The notes: generated by a model not told the origin, from the letters alone. A DNA stretch of 64,000 nucleotides from Candidatus Zhuqueibacterota bacterium (GCA_016928775.1 JAFGKD010000053.1:35587-99586), one strand, 5' to 3'; shown: positions 52,480 through 62,389, counted from the stretch's first letter. Made by a program: numbers and translations.

Positions 52480-53484
52480 ATGGAACATCGCTGGTCACCT
52501 TTTCGACAGTTCCTCGCAAACAAATCGACAATTTTGATCACAACCCACCTTAATCCGGATGGCGATGCACTTGGCAGCGAGCTTGCGCTGGCGCATTATC
52601 TGAGGGAGGTCGGCAAACGCGTGTTCATTATTAATTCGGATCCTCTCCCCCATTTTTTACATTTTCTTACTGATGATGTACACATTGAACAGTTTAGCGG
52701 CGAAAGACATGCCGGTATCATAGATCACTGTGATGGCTGTATTGTCGTCGATGTCAGTGAATGGAAGCGGCTTGGTGAGATCAGCACATTGATCAAGGCG
52801 AGAGCGCTACCAATTGCCTGCATCGATCATCATTTGTCGGCCGGGAAATTGGGAGATATTCAGGTTTTAGACGAGTACGCTTCGTCGACCGGCGAGCTGA
52901 TCTATGATTTTCTAAAAACAGTCAAGGCGAATTTCTCGCAGAGTGTTGTAGATGCGCTGTATACATGCATCCTGACCGACACGGGTTCTTTTAAATTTTC
53001 GAACACCACCGCGCAGACACATTTTATTGCAGCAAACCTGCTTGGCATGGGAGCACACTTTGAAAGAATTTATGCAGAACTTTATGAAAGTGACTCGAAA
53101 AGCCGGACGCTCCTCAAAGGTCATCTGTTGGCTGATATGAAATTTGAGTGCGATGATCGTTTTGTCTGGTTTGTTTTATCGCAGGAATTACTCAAAAAAA
53201 CCGGAGCACATCTGTGGGAGGCCGAAGGATTTTCAGATTTGGCGCGCCCCATCAAAGGTGTTGAAATGAGTATCATGTTCTCCGAAAGTAAAGATGGACT
53301 CTGCAAAGCCAGTTTTCGCTCCAAAGGCAAAATTCCGATTCATAAATTGGCCGAGCACTTTGGTGGTGGTGGCCACAAATATGCAGCCGGAGCATCGCTG
53401 GAGTGGCCTCTGCGAGAAGCCATCGAAAAAGTGATAACCGCCGCAAAATCCTACTTTGACCAATACTCGTGCAGCATGATATAG
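52480..53484 (+). CDS. nrnA: DHH-family nanoRNase / pAp phosphatase (NrnA-like)
   Basis: The 334-residue protein has the DHH domain motifs HLNPDGDALGSELAL (DxD), VVDVSEW, IDHHLSAG (DHH) and TDTGSFKFSNT. The DHHA1 domain ends in FGGGGHKYAAGASL. NrnA-like enzymes degrade short RNAs (nanoRNA) and dephosphorylate 3'-phosphoadenosine-5'-phosphate, and related proteins cleave cyclic dinucleotide products such as pGpG or pApA. It begins 14 bases after the propeller gene. With the CdaR-like protein it may touch c-di-AMP turnover, which is inference. Confidence 0.92.
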   Translation: MEHRWSPFRQFLANKSTILITTHLNPDGDALGSELALAHYLREVGKRVFIINSDPLPHFLHFLTDDVHIEQFSGERHAGIIDHCDGCIVVDVSEWKRLGEISTLIKARALPIACIDHHLSAGKLGDIQVLDEYASSTGELIYDFLKTVKANFSQSVVDALYTCILTDTGSFKFSNTTAQTHFIAANLLGMGAHFERIYAELYESDSKSRTLLKGHLLADMKFECDDRFVWFVLSQELLKKTGAHLWEAEGFSDLARPIKGVEMSIMFSESKDGLCKASFRSKGKIPIHKLAEHFGGGGHKYAAGASLEWPLREAIEKVITAAKSYFDQYSCSMI

Positions 53485-53663
53485 CTAAAGGTGTCAGCCT
53501 ATTATCTCGCGCGTCAGTTCGTTTTCTTTCATCTTTCCGGAAGAAGCAAATTTCGCTGCCATTCATCTGCAAGAACAGCTTTTTGATCTACTTATTAGAG
53601 TGCATCGGCTAAAAGCCTCGTTTGAAGCCAAGATATTGTTTGCGACCTGCATCAGGATTATAA

Positions 53664-55487
53664 ATGCATCTAAATCCCAAAGTTCTTGTTGTTGAGGATG
53701 ACCGTCAACAAGCTCGATATTTCCAATTGTTGTTGCATCGATACGATCCTCCATTTGAGGTTGATATTGCCAGTGATGCGCCCGAGGCGCTTGACAAGCT
53801 GGCCGGGAAAAAGTATGACGTCCTCACCATTGACTACCACCTGCCCTCCATGACCGGTCTCGAGCTGTTGGTACAAATCAAGAAACAGTATTCATATCTT
53901 CCAATCATCATGGTAACAGGCCAGGGCGACGAACAAGTAGCGGTTGAAGCCATGCGTAAAGGGGCGCAAGATTACCTCACCAAATCCAGAGAATACCTTG
54001 AGTTGATGCCACGTATTCTGCTTCGCGCCATTCGCGAAAACAGTCTGGCAAAGCAGTTAGAAGAGAGCCGACACCGTTACTATGAATTGTTTCACAATGC
54101 CAATATTGCAATTTTTGTCATAGATGCCGAGACGATACACATTCAACAAATGAATAAATGCGCTGAGCACTTGCTTGGCCTACCCTATGAACTGGGACGG
54201 CAAAAAGCTTTTTTTAATCTTGTATCTCCCGATCAACAAACGCTCATTGAGAATTTATTCAAAAACATTCGCGAAAATGGCAATGCGACGGCGGAAAATG
54301 TCCGCCTGCTTCACCAGCAAAAGAGAATTATACCAACGGATATAAACGGCAGTTACCTGCAATCCAATGAACATCGACTGATAGAGCTGTTTGTCACAGA
54401 TATCCGCGAAAAGTTAGCCATGATGCGCCAACTGCAATTGAGTCAACATCGATTGCTCTCATTATTCAACGGCATAACCGACATGATATGCGTCCTGACG
54501 ACAGATTACAAGCTGCTCATGGGAAACAAACGTTATCTTGAATTTACCGGCAACACATCCAAATCCATCACAAATAAAAAATGTTACGAAACACTGTTCA
54601 ATCGGCAGACGCCGTGCGATATCTGCCCGGCATTAAAAACGTACGATACAGGTGATTCTCATTTCGTGGAAATTTATCATGACAACAGAATTTACCATAT
54701 ATGGACTTTTCCGATGCAGAGCCACGATGGCCGGCCCGAGTACATTGTCGAATATGCCAAGGACGTGACCGAGGATAAAGAGCTGGAACGTCAACTCATA
54801 AAGGCAGAAAAGTTAGCTTCCATCGGCTTGCTCTCGTCCGGCATTGCGCATGAGCTTAGAAATCCGTTGAACATCATTGAGACCGCCCGCTATTCAATCG
54901 AGACGAGTCTTGAGCAGAAAACACCCGAGATCGAGCAAAAACTGTCAGTTATCAAATCAAATGTGCAACGCTCATCCGCAATCATAGATAATTTACTGCA
55001 ATTTTCGCGTCACTCTGATCTCAAGAAAGAGCAAATTGATTTAAGCGCGCTTGTTAAAAGCACCATCTCGCTGCTTCATAAAGAAATGATGCGAGTGAAC
55101 ATCATACCGACAGTGACCTTTTTGGGGGAGACTCTTTCAGTTTATCTCAATCTGGATTCACTGAAACAGGTTTTTCTCAATATCATTCAAAATGCCATCC
55201 ATGCCATGCCGCATGGCGGGCACTTGCAGATTAATACATATGCAAGTCGTGACAAGAAATGGATGACTGTCGAGTTCACCGACGATGGGCAAGGCATTTC
55301 CGAAAAAAATTTAAAACACATCTTTACACCCTTCTTTACCACCAAAGCGCCGAACGAAGGAACCGGGCTTGGTCTTTATCTGTCATATACCTTGTTGAAA
55401 AGAGAGGGCGGAGATATTCAAGTTGAGAGTACATTGGGCACGGGATCGACCTTCCGGGTGCAGTTGCCGGTGGTGGAGGAGCGATAA
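53664..55487 (+). CDS. Hybrid receiver-PAS-PAS-histidine kinase
   Basis: The 607-residue protein has an N-terminal receiver domain (about 5-120; phosphoacceptor Asp57 in TIDYHLPSMTG). Two PAS domains follow (about 130-250 and 265-370); the second carries a Cys-rich segment CYETLFNRQTPCDICPAL that could bind metal or sense redox. The HisKA domain has its His in SGIAHELRNPLN, and the HATPase domain has NIIQNAIHAMPHGGH and GTGLGLYLSYTLL. There is no membrane helix, so it is a cytoplasmic sensor kinase. No separate response regulator is adjacent. AGGA precedes the ATG. Confidence 0.93.
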   Translation: MHLNPKVLVVEDDRQQARYFQLLLHRYDPPFEVDIASDAPEALDKLAGKKYDVLTIDYHLPSMTGLELLVQIKKQYSYLPIIMVTGQGDEQVAVEAMRKGAQDYLTKSREYLELMPRILLRAIRENSLAKQLEESRHRYYELFHNANIAIFVIDAETIHIQQMNKCAEHLLGLPYELGRQKAFFNLVSPDQQTLIENLFKNIRENGNATAENVRLLHQQKRIIPTDINGSYLQSNEHRLIELFVTDIREKLAMMRQLQLSQHRLLSLFNGITDMICVLTTDYKLLMGNKRYLEFTGNTSKSITNKKCYETLFNRQTPCDICPALKTYDTGDSHFVEIYHDNRIYHIWTFPMQSHDGRPEYIVEYAKDVTEDKELERQLIKAEKLASIGLLSSGIAHELRNPLNIIETARYSIETSLEQKTPEIEQKLSVIKSNVQRSSAIIDNLLQFSRHSDLKKEQIDLSALVKSTISLLHKEMMRVNIIPTVTFLGETLSVYLNLDSLKQVFLNIIQNAIHAMPHGGHLQINTYASRDKKWMTVEFTDDGQGISEKNLKHIFTPFFTTKAPNEGTGLGLYLSYTLLKREGGDIQVESTLGTGSTFRVQLPVVEER

Positions 55488-55829
55488 AGGGGAAAATTTT
55501 TCGTGATAGAATCCTGCACTATTATGTTTTTCCGAAAAATATGAGCCACAGATTCACCTGGTGTGGCCAAAGGCCACAACCAAAATGGTCCGCGGATATT
55601 ACACGGATTTCATAGCGCAGCCTTGTTGTAAAGTATTTATATCAAAATTTTGCTAAAAATACAAGATGTCGCGGATTATCCGGATCAATATGAATTGGAA
55701 ATGATTTCTAGTCCGTGTAAATCCGTGAAATCCGTAGACATTGGTGCACGGTTACACAGGTTACTATGATCCGTGTTTTATCCGTGAACATCCGTGGCTT
55801 TTAAACTTCTAAAAAAACACAAAGCCGGG
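55488..55829. repeat. Intergenic block of ATCCGTG-type repeats and hairpins
   Basis: No gene is present here. Three clusters share the unit ATCCGTG at 10-11 base spacing: 55589-55612 in inverted orientation (ACACGGATTTCA), 55711-55738 and 55769-55798 in direct orientation (ATCCGTGAA, AATCCGTAG, ATCCGTGGC). A separate perfect hairpin TGTGGCC-AAA-GGCCACA is at 55562-55578. Similar ATCCGTG arrays occur as interspersed intergenic elements in several bacterial phyla, as I recall. Function unknown. Confidence 0.7.
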
Positions 55830-55863
55830 AAAAAAGTCGAGACGACCATATAGTCGTCTCGAC
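55830..55863 (-). terminator. Rho-independent terminator of the RND operon
   Basis: An 11-bp perfect stem GTCGAGACGAC/GTCGTCTCGAC with a 6-base loop is followed on the minus strand by six T residues. It lies 13 bases after the permease stop. Confidence 0.88.
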
Positions 55864-55876
55864 ACGTTCTCTGATC

Positions 55877-58800
55877 TTACGCCTGGTGCGGCGCCAACTT
55901 GCGTTGCATTCTGGCGCGTTTTTTAGCCACTCGTTTTGCTTTTCGCTTTTCGGCGCTCAGCTCCAGTGACGCATAAATAACGGGTACAACGATCAAGGTG
56001 AGCAGGGTCGCTACGGTCAAACCGCCCATCACCGATCGAGCCATGGGTGCCCAGGATTCGCCGCTTTCACCCAGCCCAAGGGCCAATGGCAGCATGGCTA
56101 AAATTGTGGTTGAAGCGGTCATCAACACCGGTCGCATACGAACGCGTCCGGCTTCGATAATCGCATCAAACAAGCCATACCCGCGGTCCCGCAGTTGATT
56201 AATATAATCAACCAACACAATACCATTGTTGACAACAATACCCACCAGCATCACAATCCCCACCAGAGCCATCACGCTCAGTGTTGTGCCCGTGACAAAG
56301 AGACCGAGTACAACTCCAATGAGCGCAAGCGGAATGGTGAAAATAATGATAAATGGATCCACAAATGATTCAAATTGCGATGCCATAACCATATAGACCA
56401 GAATGATGGCTACGAGAAAAGCCAGTCCCAGGTACATGAACGATTCCTGCATATCTTCGGCGGTGCCGCTTATTTCAAAGCGATAGTCACTGGGAATTGG
56501 CGTATTTTGCAGGATATTAGTGACTTGAGCGGTAATGGCCCGCAGTTGACTGTTTTTTTCAATATCAACATTAATGCTGACAAAACGTTCCTGGTCTTCG
56601 CGGGTAATCTCCTGCGGTGATTTTTCATAGTCAATCATCGCAATAGCGCGCAGCGGAATTTGGCGGCCAGTTGGTGTCATCACCAGGATATTCTCGATAT
56701 CTTCCTTGCTTTCACGAGAATCCTTATCCAGTTGCACGCGAACATCATACTCGTCGCCGCCTTCGCGATAGCGCGTCACCACGCTGCCCAGGATACTGGT
56801 ACTGACGGTTTGGCCGACCTGCGCTGTGCTCAAACCCAGATCAGCAATTCTATTGCGATCGAGATTGATACGCAGTTCCGGGCGTGCCTCCTTGACGCTT
56901 AATTCGGTGAACACCACGCCTTCTATCTCATCTATCTTGTTTTTAATATCGTTCGCCAGGGCTTCTGCCAGGTCCAGGTCATGTCCAATGACCAGCACAA
57001 CAATATCACCGGCACTGCCCGTCATGGCCGCCTCTCCTCTATCCGAGAAGGTTATGGTTGCATCGGGAATCCTGGTAAATTTGTCTCGTAGTGCTGCCTT
57101 TATATCATCTTCGCTGCGTTGTCGTTGCGTCAGGCTCTTGAGTCGAACATTGATATCGCCCTCAGCAGCCGAGCGCGACGAAAAGAACGCCAATATACCT
57201 TCACCCTGGCCAAAAGAAGAGTAGGTATATTCGCCCTCGGGCACATACTCATCAAGAATGTCGTTGATCTCGCGCATGGTTTTTTCCATCTGGTCGAGGC
57301 TGATACCCGGCGTTCGATCAACCGAGATGGCCAAAAATCCATCATCGCCTTCCGGCATAAATTCGCCGCCAAGTGCTCCCATCAGCATGATGGAGACAAT
57401 GAACATGCCCAGCACGGAAAATAGTACTGTTTTCCTGTGATGCAGGGACCAATTGAGGCGTTTTGCATAATTGTCTTTCAGGCGTTCAATGGCTCGTCCT
57501 GTTCTTGCAGCAAGTTTTCTGAAAACGTTTTTGGGTGCATCTTTTGTCGCCAATTTTAGAAAACGCGATGCTAACAAGGGAATAAGTGTAAGGGCTACGA
57601 TAAGCGAGACCGCCAATGAAAAACAAATCGTGATCACCATCTCCTTGAACAATTGACCCGCCAGACCCGGCACAAACAGAACGGGCAAAAAGACGGATAG
57701 CGTCGTAAGGGTTGAAGCTGTGATGGCCATGGCAACTTCGCCAGTCCCTTTATTCGCGGCATCGGCTGGTTTTTCACCATCCTCGCGAAAGCGATAAATA
57801 CTTTCCACCACAACAATCGAGTTATCGACCAACAATCCGACGGCCAGCGCCAATCCTGCCATGGAGATAACGTTCAATGTCAAGCCGGCCTGATCCATGA
57901 CAGCAAAAGTGACAATAATTGAAATCGGAATTGACAAAGCAACGATCGTTGAGGTTCGTATATTTCCCAAAAAGAACAGCAGCACGATGAACGCCAAAAT
58001 GATTGCCTGGATCGCTGTGGTGCCGAGGTTTGACATGGAGCGTTCAATAAAAGTTGATGAATCATAAAAAAGCTCCAGGGTCACACCTCTGGGCAGTTCG
58101 GATTCAATTTTCGGCACAGCGGCAATAACATCTCGACAGACTTGCACGGTATTGGCATCCGATTGGCGCTGTATCCACAACATAACCGACGGCACACCAT
58201 TGGACCAAATACGCTGCCGTTCTTCCTTAAAGCCATCAACGACATTGGCGACATCCTTGATGCGAATATTCACGCCGTTCATCGCCATAATGCTGGTATT
58301 CTCAATTTCTTCCACACTGGCATATTCGCCTGAGGTTTGAATGGAGAACTCTTGTCGCTCGTTTTCAATATAGCCGGATGGAAGCTGCAAATTGTTCATT
58401 TGCAGCGCCTGAGTCACCTGTTGAATGGATAAATTATAGGCACGGAGCCGCAACGGATCGACCAGGATCTTGATTTCACGCGCCATACCACCGGATGTTG
58501 CCGCTGATGCGACGCCCGGGATTCGTTCTATTCGCGGTTCGATTTCATGCTCGGAGATCTTTCGCAGCTCGGCAGCTCCATGTACTTGCGAAGTCACCGA
58601 AAAATAGATAATAGGCTGCATGGACACATCAAATGCAAAAACCAGGGGCTCCGATACATCGTCCGGCAAAACATCCCGTACCCATTCAATTGCATTACGG
58701 ACGTCGATTTCCGCCTGGTTCATATCCGTTCCCCATTCAAACTCCAGACTAACCAGGGAGATGCCCTGAGCAGATTGTGACGTGATTTTTTTGACATTTT

Positions 58801-59023
58801 CGACAATGGCGACGGTTTCTTCAATCGGACGGGTTACAACGGTTTCCATATCAAAAGGACCGACGCCGGTATATTGTGTGATCAGAGCGATCACTGGAAA
58901 TTCCAATTTAGGAAAAAGATCCAGCTTGAGGCGAGCCAGAGAAAACAGGCCAAAACCGACGGCGATGAGGTATATCATCGCAAAGGTGACGCCTCGCCGG
59001 ACAGCTGTTTCTGTTACTTTCAT
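55877..59023 (-). CDS. RND efflux transporter permease (AcrB/HAE1-like)
   Basis: At 1048 residues this is a full RND permease with twelve predicted membrane helices and two large periplasmic loops. It starts MKVTETAVRRGVTFAMIYLIAVGFG. It has GVGPFDMETVVTRPIEE, the helix-4 proton-relay region MAGLALAVGLLVDNSIVVVE (Asp pair), and the second-half motif IVMLVGIVVNNGIVLVDYIN. It exports drugs or other amphiphiles by proton antiport in a tripartite pump. The start overlaps the adaptor stop in an ATGA. The C-terminus is strongly basic. Substrate unknown. Confidence 0.95.
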   Translation of the reverse strand: MKVTETAVRRGVTFAMIYLIAVGFGLFSLARLKLDLFPKLEFPVIALITQYTGVGPFDMETVVTRPIEETVAIVENVKKITSQSAQGISLVSLEFEWGTDMNQAEIDVRNAIEWVRDVLPDDVSEPLVFAFDVSMQPIIYFSVTSQVHGAAELRKISEHEIEPRIERIPGVASAATSGGMAREIKILVDPLRLRAYNLSIQQVTQALQMNNLQLPSGYIENERQEFSIQTSGEYASVEEIENTSIMAMNGVNIRIKDVANVVDGFKEERQRIWSNGVPSVMLWIQRQSDANTVQVCRDVIAAVPKIESELPRGVTLELFYDSSTFIERSMSNLGTTAIQAIILAFIVLLFFLGNIRTSTIVALSIPISIIVTFAVMDQAGLTLNVISMAGLALAVGLLVDNSIVVVESIYRFREDGEKPADAANKGTGEVAMAITASTLTTLSVFLPVLFVPGLAGQLFKEMVITICFSLAVSLIVALTLIPLLASRFLKLATKDAPKNVFRKLAARTGRAIERLKDNYAKRLNWSLHHRKTVLFSVLGMFIVSIMLMGALGGEFMPEGDDGFLAISVDRTPGISLDQMEKTMREINDILDEYVPEGEYTYSSFGQGEGILAFFSSRSAAEGDINVRLKSLTQRQRSEDDIKAALRDKFTRIPDATITFSDRGEAAMTGSAGDIVVLVIGHDLDLAEALANDIKNKIDEIEGVVFTELSVKEARPELRINLDRNRIADLGLSTAQVGQTVSTSILGSVVTRYREGGDEYDVRVQLDKDSRESKEDIENILVMTPTGRQIPLRAIAMIDYEKSPQEITREDQERFVSINVDIEKNSQLRAITAQVTNILQNTPIPSDYRFEISGTAEDMQESFMYLGLAFLVAIILVYMVMASQFESFVDPFIIIFTIPLALIGVVLGLFVTGTTLSVMALVGIVMLVGIVVNNGIVLVDYINQLRDRGYGLFDAIIEAGRVRMRPVLMTASTTILAMLPLALGLGESGESWAPMARSVMGGLTVATLLTLIVVPVIYASLELSAEKRKAKRVAKKRARMQRKLAPHQA

Positions 59024-60141
59024 ATTTTATTCTCCTTTTTGATAATCAAAACGGCCACACTATCTCGGAGATTATATTGCCCTTCAATGACAAGCGAATC
59101 ACCGACAGCGACACCGGCGTCAACCGCAATATTCATATGATTTATATAGTTGACCTCAAGTTCTCGCTGTAACGCTTTGCCATTTTCAACCACATAAACC
59201 AGGTATTTTTTGACAACCTCGTCCCGACCATCGACTCGGCGCAGCGATGTATTTTCAAGAGTCGCAAAACGGGGAACACTAATGACGTTTTCCAGAACAT
59301 CAGTGATGACAGTGACATTGGCAAACATGCCGGGTTTCAGCTTATCTTCTGCATTATCAACGATAACCTCCACTGTCGCCATACGTGTCATTGGATCGAG
59401 AATTGGGCTGATTTCTGTAACCGTACCTTCAAAAATTTCTTCAGGAAAACTCTTCACCGTGACTTTGGCTGTTTGACCCAACCTGATTTTACCCAGATCT
59501 GTCTCAGTCACGTCAAAAATAATTTTAACGCGTTCTTTTTGCACGATCTCCACCAGCGGCATGCCTGGTGAAGCCATGTCACCCACTTCAAGATAGCGCT
59601 TGCCGATAATACCATCAATAGGGGCGGTGACAGTAGCGTCCTGGTAGCTGCTTTGTGCGCTGCGCAAAGCCGCCTCAGCCTGCGTGACTTGCGCCTGTAT
59701 GGCTTTATACTGCATCTCAATGGTATCGAACTGTTGCGTGCTCATCGCGCCTTCCTTATGGAGACGTTGGCCGCGTTCATATTCCACGCGCAGGTTGGCT
59801 TCCTGAGCGCGCAGGGCATTGAGGCCAGCCTCGGCTTGCCGCACACCTTGCTCGATGGTTGTAGCAAAGATTTTCGCGACAGGTTGACCTTCAGTCACGA
59901 CATCGCCATCATCAACATAAAACTGTTCAATTCGATCCGGAATTTTTGAAAAAACCTTGACAGCCACCTCGGCCTGGATGTCACCCTGATAGGTCAGAGA
60001 CTGTTCGACATCCCCTCGTTCAATTGGCGCAACGGTCACCGGAATTTTTGTTTCTTCCTCAACATCGCTATTTGATTGGCTGCAGCCGACAAGCATGGCG
60101 ATAACAGCGAGGAAAAGCATAAATGTGCACATTTGTTTCAT
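59020..60141 (-). CDS. RND periplasmic adaptor (membrane fusion) lipoprotein
   Basis: I start at ATG 60141 (373 residues), seven bases after GGAG. A signal peptide with lipobox MLVGC makes it a lipoprotein. The barrel-sandwich and lipoyl halves (EAEVAVKVFSKIPDRIEQFYVDDGDVVTEGQPVAKI and TVTAPIDGIIGKRYLEVGDMASPGMPLVEI) flank an alpha-hairpin (about 90-150). The C-terminal beta-barrel and membrane-proximal domain follow. It links the permease to TolC. The gene lies 18 bases after the TolC-like gene. Confidence 0.94.
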   Translation of the reverse strand: MKQMCTFMLFLAVIAMLVGCSQSNSDVEEETKIPVTVAPIERGDVEQSLTYQGDIQAEVAVKVFSKIPDRIEQFYVDDGDVVTEGQPVAKIFATTIEQGVRQAEAGLNALRAQEANLRVEYERGQRLHKEGAMSTQQFDTIEMQYKAIQAQVTQAEAALRSAQSSYQDATVTAPIDGIIGKRYLEVGDMASPGMPLVEIVQKERVKIIFDVTETDLGKIRLGQTAKVTVKSFPEEIFEGTVTEISPILDPMTRMATVEVIVDNAEDKLKPGMFANVTVITDVLENVISVPRFATLENTSLRRVDGRDEVVKKYLVYVVENGKALQRELEVNYINHMNIAVDAGVAVGDSLVIEGQYNLRDSVAVLIIKKENKI

Positions 60142-60159
60142 TTCTTGACTCCTATCCAC

Positions 60160-61542
60160 TTAGATAATCTCTTTTAGATTGCCCGTGACTTTACGCAGGG
60201 CATAACGAGCTAGCTGATATTCGTAAATCGACGACAAATAATTCAACCGTGCGCTGGTTAGTCCGAGTTGGGCGGTGAACACATCGAGCTGCGTGTTGGT
60301 GCCCTCTTCGTACATCATTGTGGCGAGCCGAAAAGTTTCCTGAGCCAAATCGGCATTTTCACTGGCCGCCTCATATTTTTCAGTCGCTTCCAGGAATGTA
60401 TTATAAACTGCCTCAACTTCGGCGATGATGCCGTCTGTAACCTGCTTTTGTGTATCGAGCATCATGCGATGATCAAGTTTGGCTTTATGGTACTGTTTGT
60501 TATTCTTCAATCCAGTGAACAGCGGGAGTTGCAGACTCACGGCTGAGCTAAAACCTCGGCTGTAATCGACACCCACCAGTTTCCGTTCGTTCGTCATGCC
60601 GAGGTAAGAATAGTCCGTGGTGAAAAACAATTTTGGCATAAAATTGCTGCGCGCCAGAGAGATTCCATGCCGGCTGATCGCTTTTTGTTCCTCTAACGCC
60701 TGGAGTTCGGGGCGTGATCGCAGCGCCATTTGCTGATAATCCGGGATAGTTTTTGTTGTGAAATCATCGTCCTCGTACAACAATTCACCATCGACTTGAA
60801 TTTCTGTTTCCATGGGCAACGCCAGCACCATTTTCAGGCGCGTCAAAGCAATTTTATACTGATTGCGGGCCGAGATCGCATCCGGCTTGGTATTGGCAAC
60901 ATTCACTTCAGCGCGCATTAAATCAAACTTGGACGCGGCGCCGGCCTCAAACTTTTTACGCACCATTTCCATGTTTTCCTGTGATTGCTGCAGCGCCTCC
61001 TCCTGAACTTTAACCAACTCTTTAGCGACGAGACAGCCGTAAAAAGCACTAACGGTGTTGTACATCAAGTCTTGCCTGGTTTTTTCAAGGTTTCGTTCAG
61101 CCGCGCGTGCACCTGCACCGGCCATTTTGATACCAGCAATACCGGCGCCGCCAAGGAAAAGTGGTTGTGTCACTGAAGCGCCAAGGGTAATCGTGTTCTC
61201 CAGGCCAAAAGATATTCGGACAAAATCCGGCATATCTTCCAAACCAGGAAAATTTGGCGGGAACATAATTTTGATAAAGTTCGGGATTGTGCTCTCCTGT
61301 ATTTCCCATGAGTGTTGATAGGCAGCCGAGGTATTCAACTGTGGCATAATGGTTGAATACGCTTCTGTCACGGATGCCCTGGCTTTTTGAACTTCCTTCA
61401 GGGCAATCTGGTATGACGGATTATTTTGGAATGCCAGGTCAACGCTCCCCTCCAGGGTGAGCAAAAGTTTATCTTGTGACCATAAACTGGATACGGGAAA
61501 AAGCAAAAGTATTCCCAGGATCCAATATTTTTTTCGTAGCAT
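60160..61542 (-). CDS. TolC-family outer-membrane efflux protein
   Basis: The start is ATG 61542 (460 residues) with GGAGG five bases upstream. A signal peptide (ILGILLLFPVSSLWSQD) is followed by two OEP repeats, each with long coiled-coil helices: SVDLAFQNNPSYQIALKEVQKARASV and YEAASENADLAQETFRLATMMYEEGTNTQLDVFTAQLGLTSA. It forms the trimeric outer-membrane duct of the tripartite pump. It lies between the TetR and adaptor genes. Confidence 0.95.
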   Translation of the reverse strand: MLRKKYWILGILLLFPVSSLWSQDKLLLTLEGSVDLAFQNNPSYQIALKEVQKARASVTEAYSTIMPQLNTSAAYQHSWEIQESTIPNFIKIMFPPNFPGLEDMPDFVRISFGLENTITLGASVTQPLFLGGAGIAGIKMAGAGARAAERNLEKTRQDLMYNTVSAFYGCLVAKELVKVQEEALQQSQENMEMVRKKFEAGAASKFDLMRAEVNVANTKPDAISARNQYKIALTRLKMVLALPMETEIQVDGELLYEDDDFTTKTIPDYQQMALRSRPELQALEEQKAISRHGISLARSNFMPKLFFTTDYSYLGMTNERKLVGVDYSRGFSSAVSLQLPLFTGLKNNKQYHKAKLDHRMMLDTQKQVTDGIIAEVEAVYNTFLEATEKYEAASENADLAQETFRLATMMYEEGTNTQLDVFTAQLGLTSARLNYLSSIYEYQLARYALRKVTGNLKEII

Positions 61543-61566
61543 ATCAGCCTCCATTTTCAAATGGCT

Positions 61567-62169
61567 TTATTCATTAAGTCCTTTAAACAGTATCTCGATG
61601 ATCTCTTGAGCTAATTCATCCGTCAGTATCTTTTTCTGTGACGCCAACTGTTGCCAGATAAAGTGTTGCCAGACGCCGCCAATAATTTTTGCTGCCAGCT
61701 CCGGATTGGCACTGGCGCCGAATTCGCCCGACTCGATTCCGGTTCGAATGATAGTGACGAGAATTCTGCCGCGTTTTTCAGCCTCTTTTTTGAATTTCAC
61801 TAATGCGGCATTATCAGTGAAGGGGGTGACAAGGGTCATGAAAAATTTAGCAAATTCAGGATAATCCACGGCAAATTGAAAAAGCTTTTTTGTCATGACA
61901 ACAAGCTTGTCTTTGGCGGGCATTTTATCCTTTAAAATAGTCTCAAAAGAAGAAAAGACATGCTGTATCCCTGTATCGACCAGCTCGTGATAAATCCCCT
62001 CTTTGCTGCCAAAATAGTAGTAGATTGTTGGTTTCGTGACGCCGGATTTTTCGGAAATTTCACGCATCGAAACGCCATTGTACCCTCTTTTAGCAAAGAG
62101 GTGTGCCGCAGCTAAAAAAATATTTTCCTTTGTATCATGGCTATTTTTTGTCTCTAAATGATTGTGCAT
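61567..62169 (-). CDS. TetR-family transcriptional regulator
   Basis: The 200-residue protein has an N-terminal HTH (GYNGVSMREISEKSGVTKPTIYYYFGSKEGIYHEL, about 30-65) and a helical ligand-binding domain. It is the first gene of the minus-strand operon with TolC, adaptor and permease, so it probably represses the pump and itself and is released by a pump substrate. AGGTGAG precedes the ATG. Operator-like palindromes lie just upstream at 62193-62272. Confidence 0.95.
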   Translation of the reverse strand: MHNHLETKNSHDTKENIFLAAAHLFAKRGYNGVSMREISEKSGVTKPTIYYYFGSKEGIYHELVDTGIQHVFSSFETILKDKMPAKDKLVVMTKKLFQFAVDYPEFAKFFMTLVTPFTDNAALVKFKKEAEKRGRILVTIIRTGIESGEFGASANPELAAKIIGGVWQHFIWQQLASQKKILTDELAQEIIEILFKGLNE

Positions 62170-62192
62170 TTCTCACCTGAATCTACTGTACT

Positions 62193-62272
62193 TACCGGTC
62201 GGTATATTTTAACCACTCGGTCTATAACGATTCATGAATCTAAAAGTTTCAAAATTTACCTACCGTTCAGTA
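62193..62272 (-). promoter_or_regulatory. TetR-type operator cluster upstream of tetR
   Basis: A perfect palindrome TACCGGTCGGTA is at 62193-62204. A degenerate copy ACCACTCGGTCT lies at 62212-62223, and a second close copy TACCGTTCAGTA is at 62261-62272. They bracket the likely tetR promoter (a TTTCAA/TTGAAA -35-like box at 62247-62252 on minus). Binding of the TetR protein here would give autoregulation. Confidence 0.65.
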
Positions 62273-62371
62273 TAAAATTGCTGTTTTTTGGGGGGAAGAG
62301 AAAGGCAGACCAGGTACGAGGAAAGGGTGCAGGGCCATGATCGATACTGGATACGAAAAACGAGCATATTA

Positions 62372-62389
62372 TTTGAGAAAAATCTCAAA
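62372..62389 (+). other. Small hairpin upstream of the integrase
   Basis: TTTGAGA-AAAA-TCTCAAA forms a 7-bp stem with an AAAA loop, 48 bases before the integrase ATG. It may be part of the integrase leader or an operator; there is no direct evidence for either. Confidence 0.35.
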
